Part shown: positions 25,252 through 34,903 of the stretch, one piece after another
Layout of the letters: the number at the start of each line of letters is the position of its first letter
How positions within the stretch are numbered: position 1 is the stretch's first letter
Origin: Halomonas sp. NO4
GTDB lineage: Bacteria > Pseudomonadota > Gammaproteobacteria > Pseudomonadales > Halomonadaceae
DNA length: 64,000 nt
Direction: 5' to 3'
Assembly (NCBI RefSeq): GCF_010994375.1
Contig: NZ_WHMA01000014.1
Coordinates: 1,041 to 65,040 of the forward strand
Translations under genes and position numbers: made by a program
The notes under the pieces: model-generated
Database searches by the model: none
Told to the model about the DNA's origin: nothing
Seen by the model: the letters and a program-made list of their open reading frames with translations, nothing else

Positions 25252-25419
25252 GGGCAAGCCTGTGGTGTTGGGTCGTCGTCGGGCGGAGTCGGGCGGCATG
25301 TCGCTATGGCCCGGACAGGCGAAACGGGGCCGGCTTCCCTGTCGCCCCGCAGCTGGCGTTATTATGAAGGCGAGGGCCGGGAAGGCCAGGCTCACTCATC
25401 AACGGAACAGGGGCCGAAC

Positions 25420-27042
25420 ATGCGCGCAATTGTTTCGATAAGCGCCGTGCTGGTGATGCTGCTGGGGGTGACGCCCGGGGTGTCAGCCGAGGATTCGACC
25501 GCCGGCGGCACAGCCGCCTCGCCGCTGGCCGGGGAGATTGCCAGCCAGCTGAATGACGCCAGCCAGCGGCTGCAGGACTTCTATCAGGCGCGCGGGTATC
25601 GCCCCGCCTGGCAGGACGGCCAGACCGTAGCGGCCTTCGCCGCCGCGCTGCACACCCTGGAACGCGACGGCCTCAATCCCCAGGATTACCGCCCCGACCA
25701 CCTGAACAGCCGCCATCGCGAGCTTGAGGACGCCGACGTCGAGGCTCGGGCGCGCTTCGAGTTGGCGGCGAGCCGGGTGCTGCTCACGGCGCTGTCGCAC
25801 CTGCAGCGGGGCAAGGTGGACCCGCATGCCATCGACTCCGACTGGGACGTGCCCATCGGCGACCCCGACCTTGACCTCGACGCAGTGTCGCAGGCGGTGG
25901 ACGGCCAGCGCTTCGAGCAGGCCTTCGCCCGGGTGCGGCCGGCACATGCCCCCTACGAACGGCTGCGCTCCGCCCTGGCGCGCTATCGTCACATCGAGCG
26001 CCTGGGGGGCTGGCCGACCCTGCCCGAGCGCCAGGCGCCGCTGCGGCGTGGCGATGTCCACGCTGATGTGGCGCTGCTGCGGGAGCGCCTGGCGGTGATC
26101 GGCGAACTGGAAGTCATGGTAGCGGGGCTCGCCGCCTTTCCCGATATCGACGTGGCCGCTCCGAACCCGCAGCGTTTCGATGCCACCCTGGAGGCGGCGG
26201 TGGAGCGCTTCCAGCAGCGCCACCTGCTCCAGGTGGATGGCGTCGTCGGCCCCGCCACCCGCGCGGCGCTCAACGTCCCGGTGGCGCGGCGCATCGACCA
26301 GATCCGCCTCAACCTGGAGCGCGCCCGCTGGCTGTTGCACGACCTGCCGGAGGCCTTCGTGCTGGTGGACATCGCCGGCTACCGGGTGAGCTATTTCCGC
26401 CCCAACGGCGAGATCTGGCGCTCGCGCATCGTGGTAGGGCGCCCCTACCGGCGCACGCCCTCGTTGCGTTCCGAGATCACCCACATGACGGTGAACCCCA
26501 GCTGGACGATTCCGCCCACCATCCTGCGCGAAGATGTGTTGCCCCAGGTACGCCGAAACCTGGGCTACCTGTGGCGCGAGCGGATCCAGGTGTTGAGCCC
26601 TTCGGGACAACCCCTCGATCCCTGGCAGGTCGACTGGGAGAACCCCGGCAATATCGTGTTGCGCCAGGCGCCGGGGCCGCACAACGCTCTGGGGCGTCTG
26701 GCCATCCGCTTTCCCAACGATCACCTGGTCTACCTGCACGACACCCCGGCCCAGGGCCTCTTCGCTCGCGAGCAGCGCGCCTTCAGTTCCGGCTGCATTC
26801 GGGTCCAGGGCATTTTGGAACTGGCCCAGCTGCTCTATGACGATACCGGCAGCGATCGCGATGTCCGCGCCCTCATTGCGAGTGGGGAGACCCGCAACGT
26901 GCCCCTGGCCCGGCACATGCCGGTGATCCTGCACTACTGGACGGTGCATCCGGGCGAGGACGGGATGCTCGCCTTCCGGCCGGACATCTATGACCGCGAC
27001 GATGCGTTGCTCAGGGCGCTGGATCGGCCGCTGGCGCTGTAG
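25420..27042 (+). CDS. ldtD: L,D-transpeptidase, YcbB/LdtD family
   Basis: 540 residues. A signal peptide covers residues 1-24 (cleavage near GVSAED). Then an N-terminal scaffold (about 35-200), a peptidoglycan-binding domain (about 205-285, FQQRHLLQVDGVVGPATRAALN) and the YkuD catalytic domain (about 305-480) with nucleophile Cys459 in FSSGCIRVQG and the upstream HDTP histidine. YcbB-type enzymes make 3-3 crosslinks between meso-DAP residues in the periplasm. Length is slightly shorter than E. coli LdtD (615). ATG 25420 was chosen because it directly precedes the signal peptide. The stop lies within a four-copy tandem repeat. Confidence 0.93.
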   Translation: MRAIVSISAVLVMLLGVTPGVSAEDSTAGGTAASPLAGEIASQLNDASQRLQDFYQARGYRPAWQDGQTVAAFAAALHTLERDGLNPQDYRPDHLNSRHRELEDADVEARARFELAASRVLLTALSHLQRGKVDPHAIDSDWDVPIGDPDLDLDAVSQAVDGQRFEQAFARVRPAHAPYERLRSALARYRHIERLGGWPTLPERQAPLRRGDVHADVALLRERLAVIGELEVMVAGLAAFPDIDVAAPNPQRFDATLEAAVERFQQRHLLQVDGVVGPATRAALNVPVARRIDQIRLNLERARWLLHDLPEAFVLVDIAGYRVSYFRPNGEIWRSRIVVGRPYRRTPSLRSEITHMTVNPSWTIPPTILREDVLPQVRRNLGYLWRERIQVLSPSGQPLDPWQVDWENPGNIVLRQAPGPHNALGRLAIRFPNDHLVYLHDTPAQGLFAREQRAFSSGCIRVQGILELAQLLYDDTGSDRDVRALIASGETRNVPLARHMPVILHYWTVHPGEDGMLAFRPDIYDRDDALLRALDRPLAL

Positions 27043-27094
27043 TTGGGTAGCGCTGTAGTCGGTCAGCGCTGTAGTCGGTCAGCGCTGTAGTTGG

Positions 27095-27097
<3 letters not shown>
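27034..27097. repeat. Four-copy 16-bp tandem repeat at convergent stops
   Basis: Four head-to-tail 16-bp units at 27034, 27050, 27066 and 27082. Copies 2 and 3 are identical (GCGCTGTAGTCGGTCA); copies 1 and 4 differ by two or three bases. Copy 1 contains the ldtD stop (TAG 27040-27042); the end of copy 4 contains the ABC-transporter stop on the minus strand (27095-27097). The whole 52-bp intergenic space is repeat. Confidence 0.93.
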
Positions 27098-28951
<1,854 letters not shown>

Positions 28952-28990
28952 GCAAGGCTCCGGTCAGTCGGCGGTCGCGGGAGCGACGCT

Positions 28991-29020
28991 CCGAGGCCCC
29001 GCTGGTCGGCGGGGCCTCGG
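28991..29020 (-). terminator. Terminator-like hairpin after the M23 gene
   Basis: Perfect 12-bp GC-rich stem (28991-29002 with 29009-29020) with a six-base loop, 20 bp past the M23 stop. There is no T-run, so it may only partly separate the M23 and ABC genes. Confidence 0.55.
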
Positions 29021-29039
29021 CAGGACGCTCTCGGGGCGA

Positions 29040-30767
29040 TTAGCTGTCGTCGTCGACCGCTTCGCGCTCGCCGGCGGTGCTGGCCACCACCGGGCCGGTC
29101 TCGCCGCGCTCGAGTGCCGCGAGCAGCGGCTCGGCCTCGCGCTGGAAGGCGAGCAGCGCCTCGCCGGAGAGGCTGGTGTTCTCGGGCAGTGACACCTTCA
29201 TGGCGTCGACCGCCGAGTTGTTGACGTGGACTTCGTAGTGCAGGTGCGGGCCGGTGCTGCGGCCGGTGTTGCCGGAGAGCGCGATGCGCTCGCCCATGGC
29301 CACCCGATCGCCGCGGCTGACCAGCTGCCGCGACAGGTGCAGATAGCGGGTGCGGTAGCCGTTGTCGTGACGGATCACCAGGTAGCGGCCGGCCAGAGGA
29401 TGGTTGCCGACCTTCTCGACGCGGCCGTTGGCCGGGGTGACGATCGGCGTGCCGATGGGCATGGCGAAATCGGTACCGCGGTGGGGGCTGACGCGCCCGG
29501 TCACGGGGTGCTTGCGGTTCGGGTTGAACGACGAACTCAGGCGGTAGCTGCCGTCGAAAGGGTGGCGGCGGAAGGCCGGGTCGAGGCTCGCGCCATCCGG
29601 AGTGTAGAAGTTGTTGTCGACGCTGTTGCGCACCACCGTGAGGTTCATGCGCTCGCCCTGGTATTGGATGGCCAGCACACGGGAGTCGAAGCTTTCGCCG
29701 TCGATGACGTCGGATTCCACCAGCACCTGAAACGCATCGCCGCGACGGGTGTCGCGGCGGAAGTCGAGCTTCTTCTCAAGGAGGCGCGAAACCTGCGCGA
29801 CCTCGGTGCTGGAGAGGCCGGTGGCCTGGGCCGAGCGGGCGAAGCTGCCGCTCACCGTGCCGGCAAACAGCCGCTGGGCGGCATCGCCGGCGCGCTCGAT
29901 CTTGGCCACGTCGAAGGCGGTGTCGCTGCGCTCGACGATCACCCCCTCGCGGGCGTTCTTCATCACGCGCAGCAGGGCCAGCTCGCCCTGCTCGTCCAAC
30001 TGGTACTCGAACTGGTTGCCGACCCGCCAGTGGGTCAGCAGGCGTGGCTCGGGCAGGGCCTCGAGCAGGCGCATCACCTCGCTGTAGCCCAGGCCGAGGC
30101 GGTTCTGGGCCAGCACGGCGAAGGTGTCGCCGGGCTCGACGGTGTAGCTTTCCCACTCCGGCACGAAGGGCTCGCTGGCGGCGATTTCCTCCTCGAGGAC
30201 GATGGGGCCCTCGTCGAAGAGCGCCAGCTCCTCGTCGGAGACGTCATCGTAGGAGGTGGCGGGAGCGCTGTCGCCCGCCGCCAGGGCCGGGGCGTCGAGC
30301 ATGCCGCTGGTCAGGGTGCCGAGCACCAGGGCGATGTGCAGGGCGCTGTCGTCGATCGCCGGGCTGGGTTCGGTGCCCTTCTGCGGAGTCGCGGCCAGTC
30401 CGGCGGTGAGCGGCTCGCGGGTGGTCTCGAGGCCCGGTTCGGAAGGCTCGGCATTCGCGGCGATGACGTTGAGGTCGACGACTTCGCTGGGAACGAGCTG
30501 CGAAAGGGGAATCGTCTCGCGGGTGGCATCGAGGGCCTGGCTGGCCACGGCGATGGCATCGGCGACGGGCAGACGGTCGGCGTTCAGCGAGGGGAGGCCG
30601 GGACGGCTCTCGGGCGACAGGGGCAGGAAGACGGTGTCCGCCACCTGCTCCCGGGTGTCTTCGACGAGGGTGACGATCTTTTGTGTGCCCAACACCGTAA
30701 CCATGGTGGCGACGGGTAACAACAGCAACTTATGGGTGCGGGGCAGCGAATGGAGGATTCGCAACAT
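29040..30767 (-). CDS. M23 murein endopeptidase with OapA/LysM-like domain
   Basis: 575 residues. An N-terminal TM anchor (about 15-37) is followed by a long low-complexity, acidic region (to about 195). An OapA/LysM-like segment starts at about residue 200 (ESYTVEPGDTFAVLAQ), and the peptidase M23 domain covers about 430-535. Zinc ligands are HRGTD (H-x3-D) and HLHYEV. Architecture matches MepM/YebA-type DD-endopeptidases, which cut 4-3 crosslinks to allow new strand insertion. The preceding region carries a LexA-box-like palindrome (30848-30863). Neighbouring genes on the strand (pirin upstream, ABC downstream) are unrelated. Confidence 0.9.
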   Translation of the reverse strand: MLRILHSLPRTHKLLLLPVATMVTVLGTQKIVTLVEDTREQVADTVFLPLSPESRPGLPSLNADRLPVADAIAVASQALDATRETIPLSQLVPSEVVDLNVIAANAEPSEPGLETTREPLTAGLAATPQKGTEPSPAIDDSALHIALVLGTLTSGMLDAPALAAGDSAPATSYDDVSDEELALFDEGPIVLEEEIAASEPFVPEWESYTVEPGDTFAVLAQNRLGLGYSEVMRLLEALPEPRLLTHWRVGNQFEYQLDEQGELALLRVMKNAREGVIVERSDTAFDVAKIERAGDAAQRLFAGTVSGSFARSAQATGLSSTEVAQVSRLLEKKLDFRRDTRRGDAFQVLVESDVIDGESFDSRVLAIQYQGERMNLTVVRNSVDNNFYTPDGASLDPAFRRHPFDGSYRLSSSFNPNRKHPVTGRVSPHRGTDFAMPIGTPIVTPANGRVEKVGNHPLAGRYLVIRHDNGYRTRYLHLSRQLVSRGDRVAMGERIALSGNTGRSTGPHLHYEVHVNNSAVDAMKVSLPENTSLSGEALLAFQREAEPLLAALERGETGPVVASTAGEREAVDDDS

Positions 30768-30847
30768 GAATATCGGCCATGACTAATAAATGGAAAAAGC
30801 GAAAAAAGCCTCTGGAACCTTACCCCATGACCCTTGATATGCCTAGA

Positions 30848-30863
30848 CTGTACGCCCATACAG
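30848..30863. promoter_or_regulatory. LexA (SOS) box-like palindrome
   Basis: CTGT-N8-ACAG with flanking A and T, so ten of ten palindromic consensus bases match; the right half also carries the adjoining TA. It is intergenic, 80 bp before the M23 endopeptidase start. Proof of LexA binding is absent. Confidence 0.5.
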
Positions 30864-30868
30864 TATCG

Positions 30869-30888
30869 CCCCGCCTGCATCGGCGGGG
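30869..30888 (-). terminator. Short GC hairpin after pirin
   Basis: 7-bp stem (30869-30875 with 30882-30888) with a six-base loop, about 100 bp beyond the pirin stop on the same strand, no T-run. A weak terminator at best. Nothing else that I can interpret lies between 30889 and 30988. Confidence 0.35.
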
Positions 30889-30988
30889 GAAGCCATGCAG
30901 CGAGGCGGAGCAGCGAACGCTGTTCTTCAATCTTCCCCCATTGAAGCCGAACGGTGTTTGAAAAACAACCCTGTCTTGGGTGACGCCG

Positions 30989-31849
30989 TCAGCCGGTGGT
31001 GAAGGTGCCGTCGCGATACTCGGCCAGGGCCTGCTCGATCTCGTGCATGTCGTTCATCACGAAGGGGCCGTAGTGGGCGATGGGTTCGCGGTGCGGGGTG
31101 CCGGCAAGCAGCAGGGCCTCGGCGCCGCTGTCGCTGGCCAGGGCCAGGGTGTCACCGGCACCGAGTCGCGCCAGTTCGCCGGCGCCGATCGTCTCCTCGC
31201 CCACCGCGAGTTCGCCGTGGAAGACGTAGACCGCCAGGGTCTCGGCGCTCGCCTCGAGGGTCAGGCTTTCGCCGGGAGCGAGGCGGACGTGGGCCACGCC
31301 GCCATTCCCGGCCAGGGCGTCCAGCGGGCCCGTGACGCTGTCGCCCTCGGCCGTTTGCCAGTGGCCGCCCAGGGCGATCAGTTCGGCACCGCGGGTGCTG
31401 AGGTGGGGCATCTCGCTGGCGCGCACGTCGCGATAGGTCGCCGGGCTGAGCTTGTCCCGGGCAGCCAGATTGAGCCACAGCTGGAAGCCGTGCAGGCCGT
31501 GGCTGTCGGTCAGCGGCATCTCGGAGTGGACGATGCCGCGCCCGGTATGCATCCACTGGGCGTCGCCAGCGCGGATGGTACTCGAATGACCCAGGTGATC
31601 CTCGTGGGTCAGCCCGCCGTGGAGCACGTAGGTCAGGGTCTGGATGCCGCGATGGGGGTGTGGCGGGAAGCCGCCCAGGTAGTCGTCCGCTCGGTCGGAG
31701 CCCAGTTCGTCGAGCATCAGGAAGGGATCCAGCCCGCCGCCGAAATCGTGGATGCGTTGAATCTTCACGCCGTCGCCGTCCTGGCTGGGGTGGCTGGGAA
31801 TGCGTCGATCGATCCGCCGAGGCTGCCCGTGGGTCAGGGTGTCACTCAT
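30989..31849 (-). CDS. Pirin-family protein (bicupin)
   Basis: 286 residues, start at the second of two adjacent ATGs (31847-31849), seven nt after GGAG. The N-terminal cupin has the pirin metal site: PPHPHRGIQTLTYVL (two His), and HTGRGIVHSEMP with further His and Glu. A C-terminal cupin is at about 170-270. Bacterial pirins include quercetin 2,3-dioxygenases and redox-sensing regulators; the role here is not defined. The divergent LysR gene is 98 bp away and the glutathionyl-hydroquinone reductase follows the LysR, a grouping that points to quinone or phenolic stress. Confidence 0.92.
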   Translation of the reverse strand: MSDTLTHGQPRRIDRRIPSHPSQDGDGVKIQRIHDFGGGLDPFLMLDELGSDRADDYLGGFPPHPHRGIQTLTYVLHGGLTHEDHLGHSSTIRAGDAQWMHTGRGIVHSEMPLTDSHGLHGFQLWLNLAARDKLSPATYRDVRASEMPHLSTRGAELIALGGHWQTAEGDSVTGPLDALAGNGGVAHVRLAPGESLTLEASAETLAVYVFHGELAVGEETIGAGELARLGAGDTLALASDSGAEALLLAGTPHREPIAHYGPFVMNDMHEIEQALAEYRDGTFTTG

Positions 31850-31947
31850 CATCTTTCTCCCCGTTGCTGGGTTTACCTGGCATTCTAGGCCGGAATTTTC
31901 GAAACTTAAGCGCATAGTTTCGCTTACACGATTCGAGGAAATCGAAT

Positions 31948-32865
31948 ATGTCGCGAGTCACCCTGGCACAGTGGCAGATGCTGGCGGCGGTGGTGGAGTA
32001 CGGCGGCTTTGCTCGCGCCGCCGAGGCGATCCACAAGAGTCCGTCGACGCTCAACCATGCGGTGCACAAGCTCGAGGAGCAGCTCGGCGTCCAGGTGTTG
32101 GAGCCGGTGGGGCGCCAGGTGCGCCTGACCGAGGCGGGCGAGATGCTGCTGCGCCGCGCCCGCCAACTCATCGAGAGCGCCGAGGCGCTGGAGGACGTGG
32201 CCGGCCGGCTGGCCGAGGGCCTGGAGGCCGAGGTGGTGCTGGCCGTGGATCAGATATTCCCGTCCGACGCTCTGGCCCAGGCGCTTAGCCAGTTTTCCGC
32301 CGACCATCCCTATGTGCGCGTGCAGCTGCACGAGACGGTGCTCAACGGCGGGGTGGAGATGCTCTACGACGGACGCGCCGACCTGGTGGTGTCGGGCATC
32401 GCCGCCCAGGGGTTTCTCGGCGAGCCGCTGGTCACGGTGCGCTTTCGTGCCGTGGCGCATCCCGAGCATCCGCTGCACGCACTCGACCGCCCGCTCGACC
32501 TGCGCGATCTCGCCCGGCACCGCCAACTGGTGGTGCGCGATTCGGCGCTGCGCCACTCCATGGATGCCGGCTGGCTCAAGGCCGAGCAGCGCTGGACGGT
32601 CAGCCACCTGGAGACCTCCATCGACATGCTTGAGCGGGGCCTGGGCTTTGCCTGGATTCCCGAGACTCGCCTGCGCGATCCCCTGGCCGCGCGGCGGCTG
32701 GCGCCGCTGCCGTTGATGGCGGGCGGGGTACGCGAGTACCCCGTGCAGCTGATCTACCGTGACCGCGATCGCGCGGGCCCGGCGACACATGCCATGGCGG
32801 CGGCACTAACGGAGGCGGTGCGGGAGCGCTGCGAGACGGCGTCACCGTTCGAGACCGTCGAATGA
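31948..32865 (+). CDS. LysR-type transcriptional regulator
   Basis: 305 residues. HTH about 5-62 (MLAAVVEYGGFARAAEAIHKSPSTLNHAVHKLEEQLG), then a LysR substrate-binding domain. It is divergent from the pirin gene and 83 bp upstream of the glutathionyl-hydroquinone reductase gene, so it probably controls both. The divergent region (31850-31947) is short and noticeably AT-richer around 31880-31940, suitable for the LysR operator. The effector is unknown, but neighbours suggest quinones or electrophiles. Confidence 0.92.
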   Translation: MSRVTLAQWQMLAAVVEYGGFARAAEAIHKSPSTLNHAVHKLEEQLGVQVLEPVGRQVRLTEAGEMLLRRARQLIESAEALEDVAGRLAEGLEAEVVLAVDQIFPSDALAQALSQFSADHPYVRVQLHETVLNGGVEMLYDGRADLVVSGIAAQGFLGEPLVTVRFRAVAHPEHPLHALDRPLDLRDLARHRQLVVRDSALRHSMDAGWLKAEQRWTVSHLETSIDMLERGLGFAWIPETRLRDPLAARRLAPLPLMAGGVREYPVQLIYRDRDRAGPATHAMAAALTEAVRERCETASPFETVE

Positions 32866-32948
32866 TCGCGCGCAAAACTCCCGCTTGAGCGCTGGCGCGA
32901 TCGGCATACCCTGAAGCCATACTTTGCCACCAGCGATTGAGGTATTCC

Positions 32949-33953
32949 ATGGGCCTGCTGATCGACGGCGTCTGGCACGACCAGTGGTACGACACCAACA
33001 AGCACGGCGGCGAGTTCGTGCGCGAATCCGCCCAGCTGCGTGACTGGATCACGCCCGACGGCAGTGCCGGACCCGACGGCCAGCCCGGCCTGCCCGCCGA
33101 GGCGGGACGCTACCACCTCTATGTCTCCCTGGCCTGCCCCTGGGCGCACCGCACCCTGATCCTGCGCCGGCTCAAGGGGCTTGACGGCCTGGTTGGCGTC
33201 TCCCACGTGAGCCCGCTGATGCTCGATCAGGGCTGGACCTACGACGAGGCGGAGGGCTCGAGCGGCGATCCGCTCAACGGCGTGGCCTATCACCGCGAGC
33301 TCTACACCATGACCGACCCGCATTACACCGGGCGCGTCACCGTGCCGGTGCTGTGGGACAAGCGCGAAGGGCGCATCGTCAACAACGAGTCGGCGGATAT
33401 CGTGCGCATCCTCAACGGTGCCTTCGATGATCTGACCGGCAACCGTCACGATTTCTACCCGGCGGCGCTGCGCGAGACCATCGATGCCGTCAATGCCGAT
33501 GTCTATGACCACATCAACAACGGCGTCTACAAGGCGGGCTTCGCTACCCGGCAGGCGGTCTACGAGAAGCACGTGACGGCGCTCTTCGAAGCGCTCGATC
33601 GAATGGAGGCGAGGTTGGCGGAGAGTCGCTACCTGGCCGGCGAGTGGCTCACCGAGGCGGATATCCGTCTGTTCACGACGCTGGTGCGCTTCGACGCCGT
33701 CTACCACGGCCACTTCAAGTGCAATATCCGGCGCATCGAAGACTACCCCAACCTCGCCCACTACCTGCGCGAGCTCTACCAGTGGCCAGGCATCGGCGAT
33801 ACGGTGAACTTCGAGCACATCAAGCGCCACTACTACTACAGCCACGACACCATCAACCCCACGCGCATCGTGCCCGTGGGCCCGCAGCTCGATCTCGACC
33901 GGCCCCACGACCGGGAGCGGCTCCCGGGGCGGGGGATTCGCGAGAAGGCATAA
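32949..33953 (+). CDS. Glutathionyl-hydroquinone reductase (YqjG/ECM4 type)
   Basis: 334 residues, starting MGLLIDGVWHDQWYDT at ATG 32949 behind GAGG. It removes glutathione from glutathionyl-hydroquinones, releasing free hydroquinone. The family marker CPWAH stands in the N-terminal thioredoxin-fold domain with nucleophilic Cys63. The C-terminal helical GST domain includes FATRQAVYEKHVTALFEALD and the HGHFKCNIRRI stretch typical of xi-class enzymes. Length matches E. coli YqjG (328). It likely shares regulation with pirin through the LysR gene 83 bp upstream. Confidence 0.94.
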   Translation: MGLLIDGVWHDQWYDTNKHGGEFVRESAQLRDWITPDGSAGPDGQPGLPAEAGRYHLYVSLACPWAHRTLILRRLKGLDGLVGVSHVSPLMLDQGWTYDEAEGSSGDPLNGVAYHRELYTMTDPHYTGRVTVPVLWDKREGRIVNNESADIVRILNGAFDDLTGNRHDFYPAALRETIDAVNADVYDHINNGVYKAGFATRQAVYEKHVTALFEALDRMEARLAESRYLAGEWLTEADIRLFTTLVRFDAVYHGHFKCNIRRIEDYPNLAHYLRELYQWPGIGDTVNFEHIKRHYYYSHDTINPTRIVPVGPQLDLDRPHDRERLPGRGIREKA

Positions 33954-34026
33954 ATCTGGAGCAGTGGGAGGTCGGCTTTGCCGGCGGTTCGACGCTTCGA
34001 CGAAGGCGCCGGCCGGCGCCCAGAAG

Positions 34027-34479
34027 TCATTGCCGATGCTTTGCCAGCCAGCGATCCAGCGCATTGGCAAACTCGCGCCGATCGCCATCCGAGTAGCCCT
34101 TGGGCCCGCCGGTATGCTCGCCGCTGGCTCTCAATGTCTCCATGAAGTCCCGCATCTGCACCCGGGCGCGAATGTTGTTCTCGTCCAGCGCCTCGCCGCG
34201 AGTGGTCATCACCTGCGCACCGCGCTCGATGGCCGCGAGTGCCAGCGGCAGGTCGGAGGTGACCAGCAGGTCGCCGGCCTGGATGCGTTCGACGATTTCG
34301 TCGTCGGCTGCATCGAAGCCGTGGCTCACCGCCAGCGCCTTCACCCACTTCGAGCGCGGCAGCGGCACGCTGTGATTGGCCACGAACCAGGTCGGGGTAG
34401 CGGTGCGCTCGGCGGCACGCACGATGATCTCGCGGGCCGCCTTGGGACAGGCGTCGGCGTCGACCCAGAGGCTGGGCAT
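34027..34479 (-). CDS. YaiI/YqxD family protein (DUF188)
   Basis: 150 residues. N-terminal MPSLWVDADACPKAAREI is the family signature (DADACP), followed by VANHS, GDLLVTSDLPLA and the C-terminal GGPKGYSDGDRREFANALD. The fold is related to PIN-like nucleases, with conserved acidic residues (D7, D9) that could bind metal; no reaction is established. It is a single gene, convergent with the GHR gene (73 bp between), with a long untranslated stretch upstream. Confidence 0.9.
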   Translation of the reverse strand: MPSLWVDADACPKAAREIIVRAAERTATPTWFVANHSVPLPRSKWVKALAVSHGFDAADDEIVERIQAGDLLVTSDLPLALAAIERGAQVMTTRGEALDENNIRARVQMRDFMETLRASGEHTGGPKGYSDGDRREFANALDRWLAKHRQ

Positions 34480-34903
34480 GTCAGGTCTCCCGGAACGAAA
34501 AAACGGCAGTTAGCTGGCGAAAGGACTGGCCAGGGGCATTCGCCGATGGTAGCATGCGCCCTCCTCGCATGTGCTGACCCCACCATCATGACGACGCCAC
34601 CGCTGCCAGCCAGCAGGATCGGCGCCGAAACGCCAGGCACCAGTTGAGCCAAGGGCGTTCGAATTGTGTAGATGGCGCGCCACCGAGATCCCGCCACCCG
34701 GGCGAGATCGGCGCAGACGGTCGCCACAGAGGTTCCTCGGGCAACAAGCCCGACCCATGGAGCCCATGCCAGGTGCGACCGGCGTCCCCGACTCCGATGT
34801 CCCGCGCAGCCCTTGATCGGGCCCCGCGCGCCTGACTGTGTTGCACGCGTCAGGGACGCCACTGAAATTCTGCCGGCACTGCCGGCCTACCAAGGTGTGA
34901 TTG
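34480..34903 (+). other. 424-bp region without a gene, before the helicase
   Basis: No credible coding frame; those present have no homologous features and poor codon structure. The half next to the helicase (about 34640-34900) could be its 5' untranslated region. DeaD/CsdA mRNAs in other gammaproteobacteria have long structured leaders for cold and autoregulation, so this is a plausible but unproven role. I see no clear promoter boxes or terminator. Confidence 0.35.
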
